NCBI GenBank assembly: GCA_030037185.1
Contig: JASHRR010001168.1
Span: forward strand, 1-10,951
Direction: 5' to 3'
DNA: 10,951 nt
Origin: Xanthobacteraceae bacterium
GTDB lineage: Bacteria; Pseudomonadota; Alphaproteobacteria; Rhizobiales; Xanthobacteraceae
Numbering within the stretch: position 1 is the first letter of the stretch; every line of letters begins with the position of its first letter. The translations under genes were made by a program, and so were the position numbers. The notes under the pieces were generated by a model. That model worked only from the letters and a program-made list of their open reading frames with translations. It was not told the DNA's origin and searched no databases. Shown here piece by piece: positions 1 through 7,303 of this stretch.

Positions 1-569
1 CTTGCGGATAGCGTCCCTTGCGCGCCGCACGTTGGCCGGGGCAGCAGTGGGCCAACCGCGGACCAAGACGAGCAACGGCCAACCTCATCGAACAGTCCTG
101 AATCGTTCCCTTTAGTTGACCTTTTCCGCTGCCAGCGGCGCGCACTTGCATTTCTGTGCCGCTTCTTTCCACGTAGATGCGGAACGTCGACGAAAACGGC
201 TTGCCGTGCGCCTTGTGCGCTGCAACCGCAGCTACGCCGCTCGCGGTACCGCGCGAAGGTTTCTTCGACGCCTGCGAAATTTCGGCCGCGGTCAATCGCG
301 CGGCTAACGATAGACCTGCTCTGCTTGAGCCGATCGCCCAATCTCCAACACCGGCCAGGGTTCACACCCGCATGCCCGCGACCGTGGAAACTCAGATGAG
401 CCTGCCAAACGCGTGAAGCGGATAAGAAAGCTGAGCGGCAAACGTCGTTGTGGTTTGATCGATGCGTCACGCAGGCGAGTGGGCGCCATCGCCCTGCTTC
501 CAATCGTCCGGGCAACTGCGTATGATGTGCGGGGCTGCAAGCTGCCGATCTCGCCTGAGAACATCAAAA
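1..569. other. Left-edge region with no supported gene
   Basis: Short open frames exist on both strands (for example 177-416 on plus), but none has a ribosome binding site, a recognisable domain or convincing third-position GC bias. A minus-strand frame is open from about position 370 to the left edge without a good start, so a gene entering from the left cannot be fully excluded. One 7-bp inverted repeat (GTTGGCC at 31-37, GGCCAAC at 50-56) could form a hairpin. I assign no function. Confidence 0.5.
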
Positions 570-1109
570 ATGCGTCTTATCACCTTCATCGTCGCCATAA
601 TTACCGCAAGCACCCCAGCCGGTGCGCAGGGCTGGAGGGAGTACGAGTACCCGAACGAGGGCTTTACGGTCGCCTTTCCCGCCGAGCCCAAGCTCGAAAC
701 CACGTCTTACCAAGCCTCCGGCGGCCGCTTGGTCGAAGCGCGCGTCTATTCCGTTCTACAGGACAGCGGCGAGTTCAAGGTCACGGTCGCCGATCTGTCG
801 CATACTGAGATGTCAGAAGGCAACGTCATGGCCTATGCGGTACTGATGCTCTCGCGAGGGGGTGAGGTAAAGATCGACATTCCCCATAGCACGCGTCGGA
901 TCATTGGCCGGCAAGCCAGCATCGACGGGGTGGACGGCAGCCAAACTTATGCTTCCGTTTTCTTTCACAATCGGCGGCTTTATCAGATCGAGGGGATCGT
1001 GCCTGCTGGCGGCTCGACCGCAGACGCCATCCGATTCCAGCAATCATTCGACTTCACCGATGGGTGGAGGCTGCCTGATGCCCTCAGCAATGAGCTCAGG
1101 GCGCGATAA
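570..1109 (+). CDS. Small secreted protein of unknown function
   Basis: The 179-residue product begins with a clear Sec signal peptide: basic start (MRLI), hydrophobic core at about residues 4-15, and likely cleavage after Ala19 (PAGA|QG). The mature part is about 160 residues. It opens with an aromatic and acidic stretch followed by GFTVAFPAEPK (residues 31-41), a pattern seen in several families of small periplasmic proteins with a mixed alpha/beta fold. It has no cysteine, no metal motif and no further membrane segment. The frame continues upstream to 462, but the ATG at 570 is chosen because it places the signal peptide at the N terminus. The ribosome site is weak (GAGA about 9-12 bases upstream). 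The gene stands alone. I do not recognise the family; a periplasmic location is the only inference I would make. Confidence 0.75.
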   Translation: MRLITFIVAIITASTPAGAQGWREYEYPNEGFTVAFPAEPKLETTSYQASGGRLVEARVYSVLQDSGEFKVTVADLSHTEMSEGNVMAYAVLMLSRGGEVKIDIPHSTRRIIGRQASIDGVDGSQTYASVFFHNRRLYQIEGIVPAGGSTADAIRFQQSFDFTDGWRLPDALSNELRAR

Positions 1110-1807
1110 CAGGATTGCCTGCCGATATGGTAGCCTTCGCGATCCATGGGGAGACGGACCAGCGTTTCCTTAATTCGAATGATATTCGCGGCACCGCACG
1201 TGGTCATCCTGAAGGTGCCCGCGCTTTTTCGTGCGGGACGGGACGTGTAGGGCCAATCCGGCGTCGCTTTAGTTCTCTGAATTACTCCCGCGGCAAATTT
1301 CCCGACTACTGGTATCAGCTGGAAACATCAGCTGCCTCTCGCCGGGAACGGTCGCCGTCAACCTCATGAGCTTCACTGTAGATCTCTGCGGGCGGTCTTC
1401 GCCGAGCCAAACCACATCGATTTTTGCGCCTTGGAATAATTCGCCGGCCCGAGTCGCGGGCCCTGCTCTGGCCGCCGCTGACGTGCTTCACCGCGACGCT
1501 GTCAACGCCTCGCCGCCGCCCGGGGACAGGAGGCGCTGCTGGCAGCGCACCTGGTTGTCGACGGAAGCCCGTCGAGAAGAGCGCCAAACGTCGCCCCGCG
1601 GCGTTAGCTCGCCCATGTTCTTGTCCGCTTGTTCATGGATTGGGTTCCGCGATGGTCTCGCGGAACTGAAGTGGGGGTCGGAACCGGCGGATTTTACGCA
1701 TGTTTGGAGAATTATAGCGGGGCGGACGGAGCCGGATGCTATGAATTACCGTTTCATGATTTTGTGTAGGTCCACGACGGCCGGCGAAGGCGGCGAAATC
1801 GGTTGTG
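1110..1807. other. Gene-poor region between secreted protein and tRNA-Ala
   Basis: About 700 bases with no gene I can support. Open frames such as 1366-1845 and 1424-1669 on plus, and 1315-1587 on minus, are rich in Arg, Pro and Ser in the way shadow frames of GC-rich DNA are, and 1366-1845 runs into the tRNA. Structured elements include a 5-bp stem with a T-rich loop at 1218-1237 and the much stronger hairpin at 1643-1667. The region could hold decayed gene remnants or an untranslated RNA. Confidence 0.45.
1643..1667. repeat. Strong hairpin, 9-bp perfect stem
   Basis: GTTCCGCGA (1644-1652) pairs perfectly with TCGCGGAAC (1658-1666) around the 5-base loop TGGTC; a G-T wobble at 1643/1667 can extend it. 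Neither strand has a T run after the stem, so it does not look like a simple intrinsic terminator. It lies about 140 bases beyond the 3' end of the minus-strand tRNA. It could be part of an untranscribed repeat, a processed transcript end or a small RNA. Confidence 0.5.
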
Positions 1808-1883
<76 letters not shown>

Positions 1884-2072
1884 ATTTCGCACGGTATTGG
1901 GTAGCCCGTGCGCTGCGTGGGACCCCGACGGGGTCGGGAGCCCTCCACATTTTCCGAGCGAGTCCGGTCACCTTGAAGCGCCTGGCACCTCTAGCGCGTC
2001 CCGCCTCGATTGTCTTGCTCCCTAGAACCTCGCGGTGCGTGGGCAAACCCGGCGACAACGCAACATGTGATC

Positions 2073-2086
2073 AAAAACCGCTCCGG
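2073..2086 (-). terminator. Possible weak terminator after the TIGR02300-type gene
   Basis: About 60 bases past the stop codon, the minus strand reads CCGGAGCGG followed directly by five or more T residues (complement of 2073-2077). The stem is only 3 bp, so this is a marginal intrinsic terminator. It would separate the protein gene from tRNA-Ala, which lies further downstream on the same strand. Confidence 0.25.
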
Positions 2087-2143
2087 ATGCGACCACAGTT
2101 GCGCGTCAGCAGCAGGTCGTGAAATCACATATCGCGGGAGACC

Positions 2144-2542
2144 TCAAGTCTCTTCCTCGTTCTCGATGTCGTTGCCGATGATCTCGGTGACATCGGTATC
2201 CTCCTCCTCGGTCTCCTCTATGAATGCGGCATCGTCGAGGCTTTCGTCATCGATCTCGACGTCTTCGTCCACGTCGATGGGTGCGCCCACAGGCTTCTTC
2301 TTTCCTTGCGCTTCGGCGTCGGCCTCTTCCAGGGACACGAATTCGGCCTCCCGGGTCTCCGGCGTCACGGCTTCGACCTCCCGCACTGAGGCCCGCGCCG
2401 TCTCCGGACGGCCGCGCGCAGCGACCACCGCCTCGAACACCGTGCCGCATTTCGGACAGGTGATGGGGGCGTGATTCAAGTCATAAAATCTCGCGCCGCA
2501 ATGTGCGCACAGGCGCTTTGTACCTAGCTCAGGCTTTGCCAC
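2144..2542 (-). CDS. TIGR02300-type zinc-ribbon protein with acidic tail
   Basis: The 132-residue product opens with AKPELGTKRLCAHCGARFYD, closely matching the alphaproteobacterial TIGR02300 family, whose function is unknown. Cys12, Cys15, Cys29 and Cys32 form two CxxC knuckles (CAHC, CPKC) expected to bind one zinc ion. From about residue 70 the chain is strongly acidic and low in complexity, ending with long Glu/Asp runs and one short basic KKK patch. The start is GTG at 2542, chosen because the family begins M-A-K-x-E-L-G-T-K-R; GAGG lies 11 bases upstream. The open frame continues to 2926, but that extension shows no conserved content and covers the divergent promoter region. The gene is divergent from aroA, an arrangement I recall in related genomes. 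There is no signal peptide, so it is probably cytoplasmic. Nucleic acid or protein binding is inference only. Confidence 0.88.
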   Translation of the reverse strand: MAKPELGTKRLCAHCGARFYDLNHAPITCPKCGTVFEAVVAARGRPETARASVREVEAVTPETREAEFVSLEEADAEAQGKKKPVGAPIDVDEDVEIDDESLDDAAFIEETEEEDTDVTEIIGNDIENEEET

Positions 2543-2904
2543 GGATTCGAGATCCTCAAGGGTTGTTGAAAAGCGGTCCTCCCCTTGGCGATTCGCAAGG
2601 GCTCTGTCAATAGACCATTCACTTATCTGTGAACTCGCACGCTCCCGCGAAGGCCGCAGAAGCGACCTCGTGACCGGCCTTTTGCCGCATGCTAGGACGC
2701 AAGCCCCTGTCCCATCCTCCACGGCCCGTGAGGCAGGGCGCGGGCGCATGCATCCGCCTGCGGACTTGATCCAGGGATTGCCGCGGGCATGCATAGGGTT
2801 TTTGCAGCAGAGCAGGGGCGCGGGCTGAAGCCCAAGCATCTTTCGTTTTGGCCACGAGTGCGCAGAAGTGGTTTTCGACGCGACTGGGCCCCACTCCAAA
2901 CCGG
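2543..2904. other. Divergent intergenic region (TIGR02300-type gene / aroA)
   Basis: About 360 bases with no gene, expected to hold promoters for both divergent transcripts. It contains a TTGACA box with an adjacent inverted repeat on the minus strand (2582-2610), two copies of GCATGCAT 41 bases apart (2746-2753 and 2787-2794), and a small GGGC/GCCC hairpin (2822-2833). I see no convincing -10 box for aroA. Confidence 0.5.
2582..2610 (-). promoter_or_regulatory. TTGACA box with overlapping inverted repeat
   Basis: On the minus strand a consensus -35 hexamer TTGACA (complement of 2605-2610) is followed three bases later by an inverted repeat with CCCTT and AAGGG arms (2582-2586 and 2597-2601) and inner GCGA/TCGC pairing with one bulged base. 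The repeat covers the spacer and -10 position, where a repressor would sit, or could form an mRNA leader hairpin. No clear -10 sequence is seen at 16-18 bases, which lowers confidence. It lies 40-70 bases upstream of the TIGR02300-type start codon. Confidence 0.35.
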
Positions 2905-4251
2905 ATGGCTCCTGTGAATCATGCATCCTCTCCCGTCCCTATGACTGCGCAGCGCGGCCGATCGCTCTTCGGGCGTGTCCGCGTCCCAGGAGACAAGTCG
3001 ATTTCCCATCGCGCGTTGATTCTCGGCGCCCTTGCGGTGGGACGCACGCGAATTTCCGGGCTGCTCGAGGGCGAGGATGTACTCAACACCGCAAAAACCC
3101 TGCAGGCGCTTGGCGTCCGTGTCGGGCGGAGCGGCGACGGCGCCTGGCTGGTTGACGGCGTCGGCGTTGCGGGCTTTGCCGAGCCGGCCGGCCCCCTCGA
3201 TTTCGGCAATTCCGGTACCGGCTGCCGGCTGGTCATGGGCGCGGTCGCGGGATGCCCGATCGCTGCAACATTCGACGGCGACGCCTCGTTGCGCAAGCGC
3301 CCCATGCGGCGCGTCCTCGATCCACTCGCCCTGATGGGGGCACGCGTGACCCACGCCGCCGAGGGCGGCCGGTTGCCGGTCAGGCTTGCCGGCGCGCGCG
3401 ATCCGATGCCGATCCTTTATCGCACGCCGGTGCCGTCGGCGCAGATCAAGTCGGCCGTGCTGCTGGCAGGCCTCGCGGCTCCCGGCATCACCACTGTCAT
3501 CGAAACCGAGGCGAGCCGCGATCACACCGAACTGATGCTGGCGCATTTCGGCGCTGACGTGAGATCCGAGCCGGAGGGCGCTTACGGGCGCAAGATTTCG
3601 CTTGGCGGCCAGCCCGAGCTGGCGCCAAGGAGCGTTGTGGTCCCGGCGGATCCGTCGTCGGCCGCCTTCCCGATGGTGGCCGCGCTGCTGGTGCCGGGAT
3701 CGGACATATTCCTGCCCGACGTCATGACCAATCCGCTGCGCACCGGATTGATCAAAACCTTGCGCGAGATGGGCGCCGCGATCGCCGAGGAGGAGCCGCA
3801 ACACGAGGGCGGCGAGGCCATGGCGGGGTTGCGGATCCGCTACAGCCCTCTGCGCGGCGTCGAGGTGCCACCGCAACGCGCTCCGAGCATGATCGACGAG
3901 TATCCGATCCTGGCAGTGGCAGCGGCGTTCGCGGACGGCACCACGGTGATGCGCGGTTTGAAGGAACTGCGGGTCAAGGAATCCGACCGGCTGGCCGCGA
4001 CTGCCGACATGCTGCGCATCAATGGCGTGGAGGTCGCCATGTCCGGCGATGACCTGGCAGTTCAAGGGCACGGCCACGTGAAAGGGGGAGGATTCGTCGC
4101 GACGCATATGGACCATCGCATCGCCATGGCGGCCCTGGTGCTTGGCCTTGCGGCTGATAATCCCGTGAAGGTCGATGACGTCGCTTTCATAGCGACGAGC
4201 TTTCCAGGCTTCGCCAACGTGATGCGCGCGCTCGGAGGCGATCTCGCATGA
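2905..4251 (+). CDS. aroA: 3-phosphoshikimate 1-carboxyvinyltransferase (EPSP synthase, class II)
   Basis: Cytoplasmic shikimate-pathway enzyme that joins phosphoenolpyruvate to shikimate-3-phosphate to give EPSP, the precursor of chorismate. The 448-residue product matches the CP4-like class II group throughout: GDKS at residues 29-32, then SHRA; the PEP-site loop GNSGTGCR at 101-108; the [10 protein letters not shown] segment; [10 protein letters not shown]; the class II motif RDHTE; the [10 protein letters not shown] segment carrying the catalytic Asp; and RVKESDR. The PEP loop has Gly104 where the glyphosate-tolerant CP4 enzyme has Ala. The class II NxTR motif reads NPLR here. Start choice: ATG 2905 is the first ATG in frame. 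GTG 2914 (445 residues, [12 protein letters not shown]) resembles Bradyrhizobium N termini at least as well, and ATG 2941 is possible. None has a strong ribosome site. A TTG extension to 2848 lacks support. The stop overlaps the cmk start (ATGA), indicating translational coupling. Confidence 0.96.
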   Translation: MAPVNHASSPVPMTAQRGRSLFGRVRVPGDKSISHRALILGALAVGRTRISGLLEGEDVLNTAKTLQALGVRVGRSGDGAWLVDGVGVAGFAEPAGPLDFGNSGTGCRLVMGAVAGCPIAATFDGDASLRKRPMRRVLDPLALMGARVTHAAEGGRLPVRLAGARDPMPILYRTPVPSAQIKSAVLLAGLAAPGITTVIETEASRDHTELMLAHFGADVRSEPEGAYGRKISLGGQPELAPRSVVVPADPSSAAFPMVAALLVPGSDIFLPDVMTNPLRTGLIKTLREMGAAIAEEEPQHEGGEAMAGLRIRYSPLRGVEVPPQRAPSMIDEYPILAVAAAFADGTTVMRGLKELRVKESDRLAATADMLRINGVEVAMSGDDLAVQGHGHVKGGGFVATHMDHRIAMAALVLGLAADNPVKVDDVAFIATSFPGFANVMRALGGDLA

Positions 4252-4880
4252 TCATCGCCATCGATGGTCCGGCCGCGTCCGGCAAGGGAACCCTCGGCAG
4301 GCGCCTCGCGGCCCATTATGGGTTGCGGCATCTTGATACCGGGTTGCTCTACCGGGCGGTGGCGCAGGCGGTGCTTGACTCCGGGCACTCGCTCGACGAC
4401 GTCGCGCGCGCAGTCGCCGCCGCGCAAACGCTCGACCCGGCCCGGTTCGACGAAGCCGCGCTCAAGAGCCATGCCGCCGGCGAGGCCGCCTCCGTCGTGT
4501 CGGCGATACCGGAGGTACGGGCGGCTCTATTGCGATTGCAGCAGGATTTCGCTGCCGCCCTGCCCGGTGCCGTTCTGGACGGGCGCGACATCGGGACCAT
4601 CATCTGCCCGTTTGCGGACGCCAAGATTTTTGTGACCGCTTTGCCTGAGGTCCGAGCAAGGCGCCGCGCTATTGAGATGAGCCGCCTCGGCCAGATTGCG
4701 AGCGAGGCCGCAATCCTCGCCGATATCCAGCGCCGCGATGAACGCGATTCCAAACGCGCAATTGCGCCGCTCAAGCCGGCAGCGGATGCCCACATCCTGG
4801 ATACCTCCAATCTCGATATCGACGCCGTCCTGCAGCATGCGATTGCCATTGTGGACAAGGTGCGAAACGGCGCCCGATAA
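4248..4880 (+). CDS. cmk: Cytidylate kinase
   Basis: Cytoplasmic NMP kinase that phosphorylates CMP and dCMP with ATP for pyrimidine nucleotide recycling. The 210-residue protein has the P-loop GPAASGKGT (residues 7-15), the CMP-binding LDTG...YR element (Asp30, Arg36), DGRDIGT (111-117), and the C-terminal lid and substrate region [14 protein letters not shown] followed by LDTS (162-187). All key Cmk signatures are present and the length suits the family. The ATG lies inside the aroA stop (ATGA overlap), so the two are almost certainly co-transcribed and coupled. In most alphaproteobacteria rpsA (ribosomal protein S1) follows cmk; here a hairpin and then an unrelated periplasmic binding-protein gene follow. 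Confidence 0.97.
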   Translation: MIIAIDGPAASGKGTLGRRLAAHYGLRHLDTGLLYRAVAQAVLDSGHSLDDVARAVAAAQTLDPARFDEAALKSHAAGEAASVVSAIPEVRAALLRLQQDFAAALPGAVLDGRDIGTIICPFADAKIFVTALPEVRARRRAIEMSRLGQIASEAAILADIQRRDERDSKRAIAPLKPAADAHILDTSNLDIDAVLQHAIAIVDKVRNGAR

Positions 4881-4889
4881 CGCACGTCC

Positions 4890-4909
4890 TGCCGCGACGA
4901 ACCGCGGCA
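4890..4909 (+). terminator. Hairpin after cmk, possible end of the aroA-cmk transcript
   Basis: TGCCGCG (4890-4896) and CGCGGCA (4903-4909) form a perfect 7-bp GC-rich stem with a 6-base loop, 10 bases past the cmk stop. The following TGTCATTT is only weakly T-rich, so termination may be incomplete or Rho-assisted. Position supports the aroA-cmk operon ending here. Confidence 0.5.
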
Positions 4910-4979
4910 TGTCATTTCGCCGGCATCTCTGACAGCCTTGCAGGATTGATATTTTGTGCGTTACGGCGTGGGTAAGAAC

Positions 4980-5966
4980 ATGACCAAACTGCGAGCCATC
5001 CTGTTCGCGCTTGTCGCGACCTGCAGCGCCAGCGTTATCGCGAAACCCGCCTCCGCCCAAGTCTATCCGTCCCGCCCGATCACCATCATCGTGCCGGTGC
5101 CGCCCGGCGGCGTCGCCGACCCGATCGCCCGCATCCTCGCCGACCACATGAGCGGTGACCTCGGCCAGCCGATTGTGATTGAGAATGTAACCGGCGCCGG
5201 CGGCAGTATCGGGGTCGCCCGCGCCGCCCGCGCGGCGCCGGACGGTTATACGCTCAGCATCGGCAACTGGCTGAGCCACGTCGGCGCCAGTGCGGTCTAT
5301 CCCGTTCAGTATGACGTCTTGAAAGATTTCGCGCCGGTCTCGCTGCTCACGGAGAGCCCGGTCCTGGTCATCGCCAGGAGCAGTTTCCCGGCGAACGATC
5401 TCAAGGAAATGATCGCCTGGCTCAAGGCGAACCCCGACCAGGCGTCGGCCGCAACCGTGGGCGTCGGCAGCGCGGCTCACGTCAGCAGCGTCTATTTCCA
5501 GAAAGCGACCGGCACCCGCTTTCACTTCGTGCCGTATCGGGGCGGCGGCCCGGCCATGCAAGATGTGGTCGGCGGCCAGGTCGACCTCCTATTCTCCGAG
5601 GGCACGACGGCCCTGCCGGCGGTGCGGAGCCACCAGGTGAAGACTTATGCGGTGATGGCGCCGATGCGCTGGTTTGCCACGCCCGATGTACCGACCGTGG
5701 ACGAACTCGGCGTGCCGGGGCTTTACCTGACCTTCTGGCACGGGCTTTGGGTCCCCAGGGGCACGTCCGACGAGATCATCTCCAAGCTCAATGCTGCCGT
5801 CGTGGATGCGCTTGCCGACGCCACCGTGCGGCGCCGGCTGACCGACATCGGCCAGCAGATCCAACCGCGCCAGCAACAGACACCCGAGGCGCTTGCTGCC
5901 TTTCACAAGGCCGAAGCCGAGAAGTGGTGGCCGATCATCAAGGCGGCTAATATCAGGGGGGAATAG
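4980..5966 (+). CDS. Tripartite tricarboxylate transporter-type substrate-binding protein (Bug/TctC family)
   Basis: Periplasmic receptor of the Bug family, which captures small carboxylates or related ligands. The 328-residue product has a Sec signal peptide (basic MTKLR, hydrophobic core, cleavage after Ala26, ASA|QV). The mature protein starts with the family pattern YPSRPITIIVPVPPGG, then NVTGAGGSIG (ligand-site loop), PDGYTL, VPYRGGGPAMQDVVGGQVDL and the WHGLWVPRGT segment; length is normal. The ATG at 4980 gives a compact signal peptide. GTG 4956 adds eight residues and has AGGA about 10 bases upstream, so it is a fair alternative. No membrane components (TctA/TctB) are nearby, as is usual for the many orphan Bug proteins, and the ligand cannot be predicted. 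The gene occupies the place normally held by rpsA after cmk. Confidence 0.9.
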   Translation: MTKLRAILFALVATCSASVIAKPASAQVYPSRPITIIVPVPPGGVADPIARILADHMSGDLGQPIVIENVTGAGGSIGVARAARAAPDGYTLSIGNWLSHVGASAVYPVQYDVLKDFAPVSLLTESPVLVIARSSFPANDLKEMIAWLKANPDQASAATVGVGSAAHVSSVYFQKATGTRFHFVPYRGGGPAMQDVVGGQVDLLFSEGTTALPAVRSHQVKTYAVMAPMRWFATPDVPTVDELGVPGLYLTFWHGLWVPRGTSDEIISKLNAAVVDALADATVRRRLTDIGQQIQPRQQQTPEALAAFHKAEAEKWWPIIKAANIRGE

Positions 5967-5969
5967 GAT

Positions 5970-6069
5970 GTCCGCTTCTTTCGGAGGCTTTTAAATTGCC
6001 GGTTTTAGCGGCACATCAATTTGCCCACTTCTGGGTTGAGTTGACCGCGCCGGTTTGGCAGAAGCGGAC
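5970..6069. repeat. 10-bp inverted repeat flanking an 80-base segment
   Basis: GTCCGCTTCT (5970-5979) is exactly complementary to AGAAGCGGAC (6060-6069). The left arm starts three bases after the binding-protein stop codon. It may be an intergenic repeat element or the ends of a long hairpin; a chance match over a gap this long is possible. Confidence 0.35.
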
Positions 6070-6263
6070 GCTCGGGTTTGGTTCCGGGTTAGCCCTGGGT
6101 TAGCCCGCGGCTGGCGCGCGGCCCCGGGCTTCCGTTAAGCTCGAGCCGCTCGTCTCGAGTTGCCCCGCTCACTCATCAAGAGCCCGAGTTGGCGAGAGCG
6201 TGTCAGCCCAGCCCGATGAGGCACCCAGGTTAGTGGGCGTCATCTTCGCTTCCGCGCCGCAAG

Positions 6264-6285
6264 CCCCTCCTTCAGGTCGGGGAGG
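6264..6285 (-). repeat. IS200/IS605-like terminal palindrome
   Basis: CCTCC (6266-6270) pairs with GGAGG (6281-6285) around a 10-base loop, with flanking C and G runs. Read on the minus strand this lies at, and overlaps, the stop codon of the TnpA remnant. That is where IS200/IS605 elements carry the imperfect right-end hairpin bound by TnpA. The sequence and position agree with a former right end; the exact cleavage site is not identified. Confidence 0.45.
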
Positions 6286-6400
6286 TGGCCTTTCTTTGGT
6301 TGCGAACGTATTCGGCGATGACGGACAGCGGGGCGCCGCCCGCATGAGCGAAATGAGATGGCACCACAAGACGCCATCCGTCGAGCACTCCGCACGCAAG
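6272..6400 (-). pseudogene. C-terminal remnant of an IS200/IS605 TnpA (Y1 HUH transposase)
   Basis: Minus-strand translation reads GWRLVVPSHFAHAGGAPLSV and then IAEYVRNQRKATSPT before a TGA at 6272-6274. This resembles the C-terminal end of IS200-like Y1 transposases, where a W-S-x-S-Y-F-A segment and GGAPLSV precede the helix with the catalytic tyrosine and a glutamine four residues later (here Tyr, codon 6308-6310, in EYVRNQ). The part upstream, where the HUH metal-binding motif (HxH) should be, is not found in any frame, so the gene is truncated and cannot be active. The element-like palindrome at its 3' end supports the call. It has no start codon or ribosome site. Identification is from remembered family patterns over about 35 residues. 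Confidence 0.5.
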
Positions 6401-7288
6401 CACGGGCGGTTAATTTTCTGTGGAATTACTGACGTCGATCGCGACGCGCAGCGGCCTGGAACCGAAGCGGGCGAGCGCCTTTGACCTCGCTACCCTGTGC
6501 CGCGGCGTCACCAATGACCTCGGCATCCATGCCGACACCGTTGATGCGAGTTGCCGGAAATTCGCGGACACCGGTGATGCTCGTTTCCCAAAAACGAGCG
6601 GTTCCCGATAGGTAAATTGCCCCGTAATGCTGGATTCCCGCAAGCAGCCCGAACGCGGTAGTAGGCGCGACTTGGCAGCGGAAGACGGTAACGTCTTCCT
6701 CGACGTTACCGATCGAGCCCAGCACCGCCATTTGTTCCGCCCGCAAAGCGCCTCACTCACGCTCGTCGTTCCGCCCGCTATGGGTCAGGAGCTGTGTGCG
6801 GATCGAACGTCGGCGCTTGGAGCGAGCCTCGCGCCGCACCGTTTCGGGGGCTAGGTCTCGCGCAGCCATCGAATGACGCTGAGCACGGAACCGGGCGATG
6901 TCGAAACGTTGTTTGTGATGGCCGCCACGCACTTCGCAACCCCCACGCGCATCTTGGCCAGCATCTATGTGGGACTCACGACGCGTCGAATGTTGCCGTC
7001 GAGAGACAGTCAATGATCAAATGTCGGGCAGAGTACGCCCACCACGAGATAGCCTCGAATACGCCGCTTTCTGAACCCTAGGCTTCTGTTTTCCGCAAGC
7101 CGGTCATGGTCATAGTTGTTTGCTTAATCAAAAACGGCTCCGCCGCTAGGTGCGGGATTTAACATTGCGCTAAGACCAAGGTGGAGCTAGGTTGGTGTCG
7201 GGGAATTACTAGCAATCGCTTTGTTCCGATGAGCTTTCGCAGGCCGTTTTTGGTCGGCGGTGTTCGGATTTGGTGCGAAAGTCACGTG

Positions 7289-7295
7289 AGGGGGG
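7289..7295 (+). promoter_or_regulatory. Strong ribosome binding site deciding the gspD start
   Basis: AGGGGGG-type Shine-Dalgarno sequence (7289-7295) lies 8 bases before the TTG at 7304. The upstream in-frame candidates (GTG 7181, ATG 7229) and the downstream GTG 7343 have no comparable site, so this site favours TTG as the translation start. Confidence 0.6.
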
Positions 7296-7303
7296 CGCGT
7301 CAC

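Larger units (their letters stand above)
5967..7303. other. 1.3-kb gap without an intact gene, with mobile-element debris
   Basis: No complete gene is supported. The gap holds a 10-bp inverted repeat just after the binding-protein gene, an 11-base tandem duplication at 6086-6105 (unit GGGTTAGCCC plus T), a CTCGAG hairpin (6140-6159), and a minus-strand IS200/IS605 transposase remnant (6272-6400). A short plus frame at 6420-6611 (GTG start, about 63 codons) has fairly high third-position GC but no recognisable family and no good ribosome site. The rest shows nothing I recognise. The last 200 bases should contain the gspD promoter, which I could not place. Confidence 0.5.

Noticed and set aside
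1..370. Minus-strand frame open to the left edge
   Set aside because: No good start codon or ribosome site and no family recognised. It could be a gene entering from the left, but the evidence is too thin to call.
177..416. Possible 79-codon gene on plus
   Set aside because: No ribosome site, only moderate third-position GC and no recognisable features.
1921..1935. 15-base near-palindrome GACCCCGACGGGGTC upstream of tRNA-Ala
   Set aside because: Probably chance in GC-rich DNA, with no promoter elements at suitable spacing to call an operator.
2848..2904. N-terminal extension of aroA from TTG 2848
   Set aside because: The extra residues do not resemble EPSP synthase N termini and no ribosome site precedes the TTG.
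2692..4116. 474-codon minus-strand frame opposite aroA
   Set aside because: It is the antisense shadow of a GC-rich gene. Its His/Arg/Gln-rich composition has no domain, while the plus frame is an unmistakable EPSP synthase.
4527..5561. 344-codon minus-strand frame opposite cmk and the binding-protein gene
   Set aside because: It spans two well-supported genes on the other strand and has shadow-type composition with no recognisable domain.
7181..7303. N-terminal extension of gspD from GTG 7181 or ATG 7229
   Set aside because: It would bury the lipoprotein signal inside the chain, and the best ribosome site precedes TTG 7304 instead.
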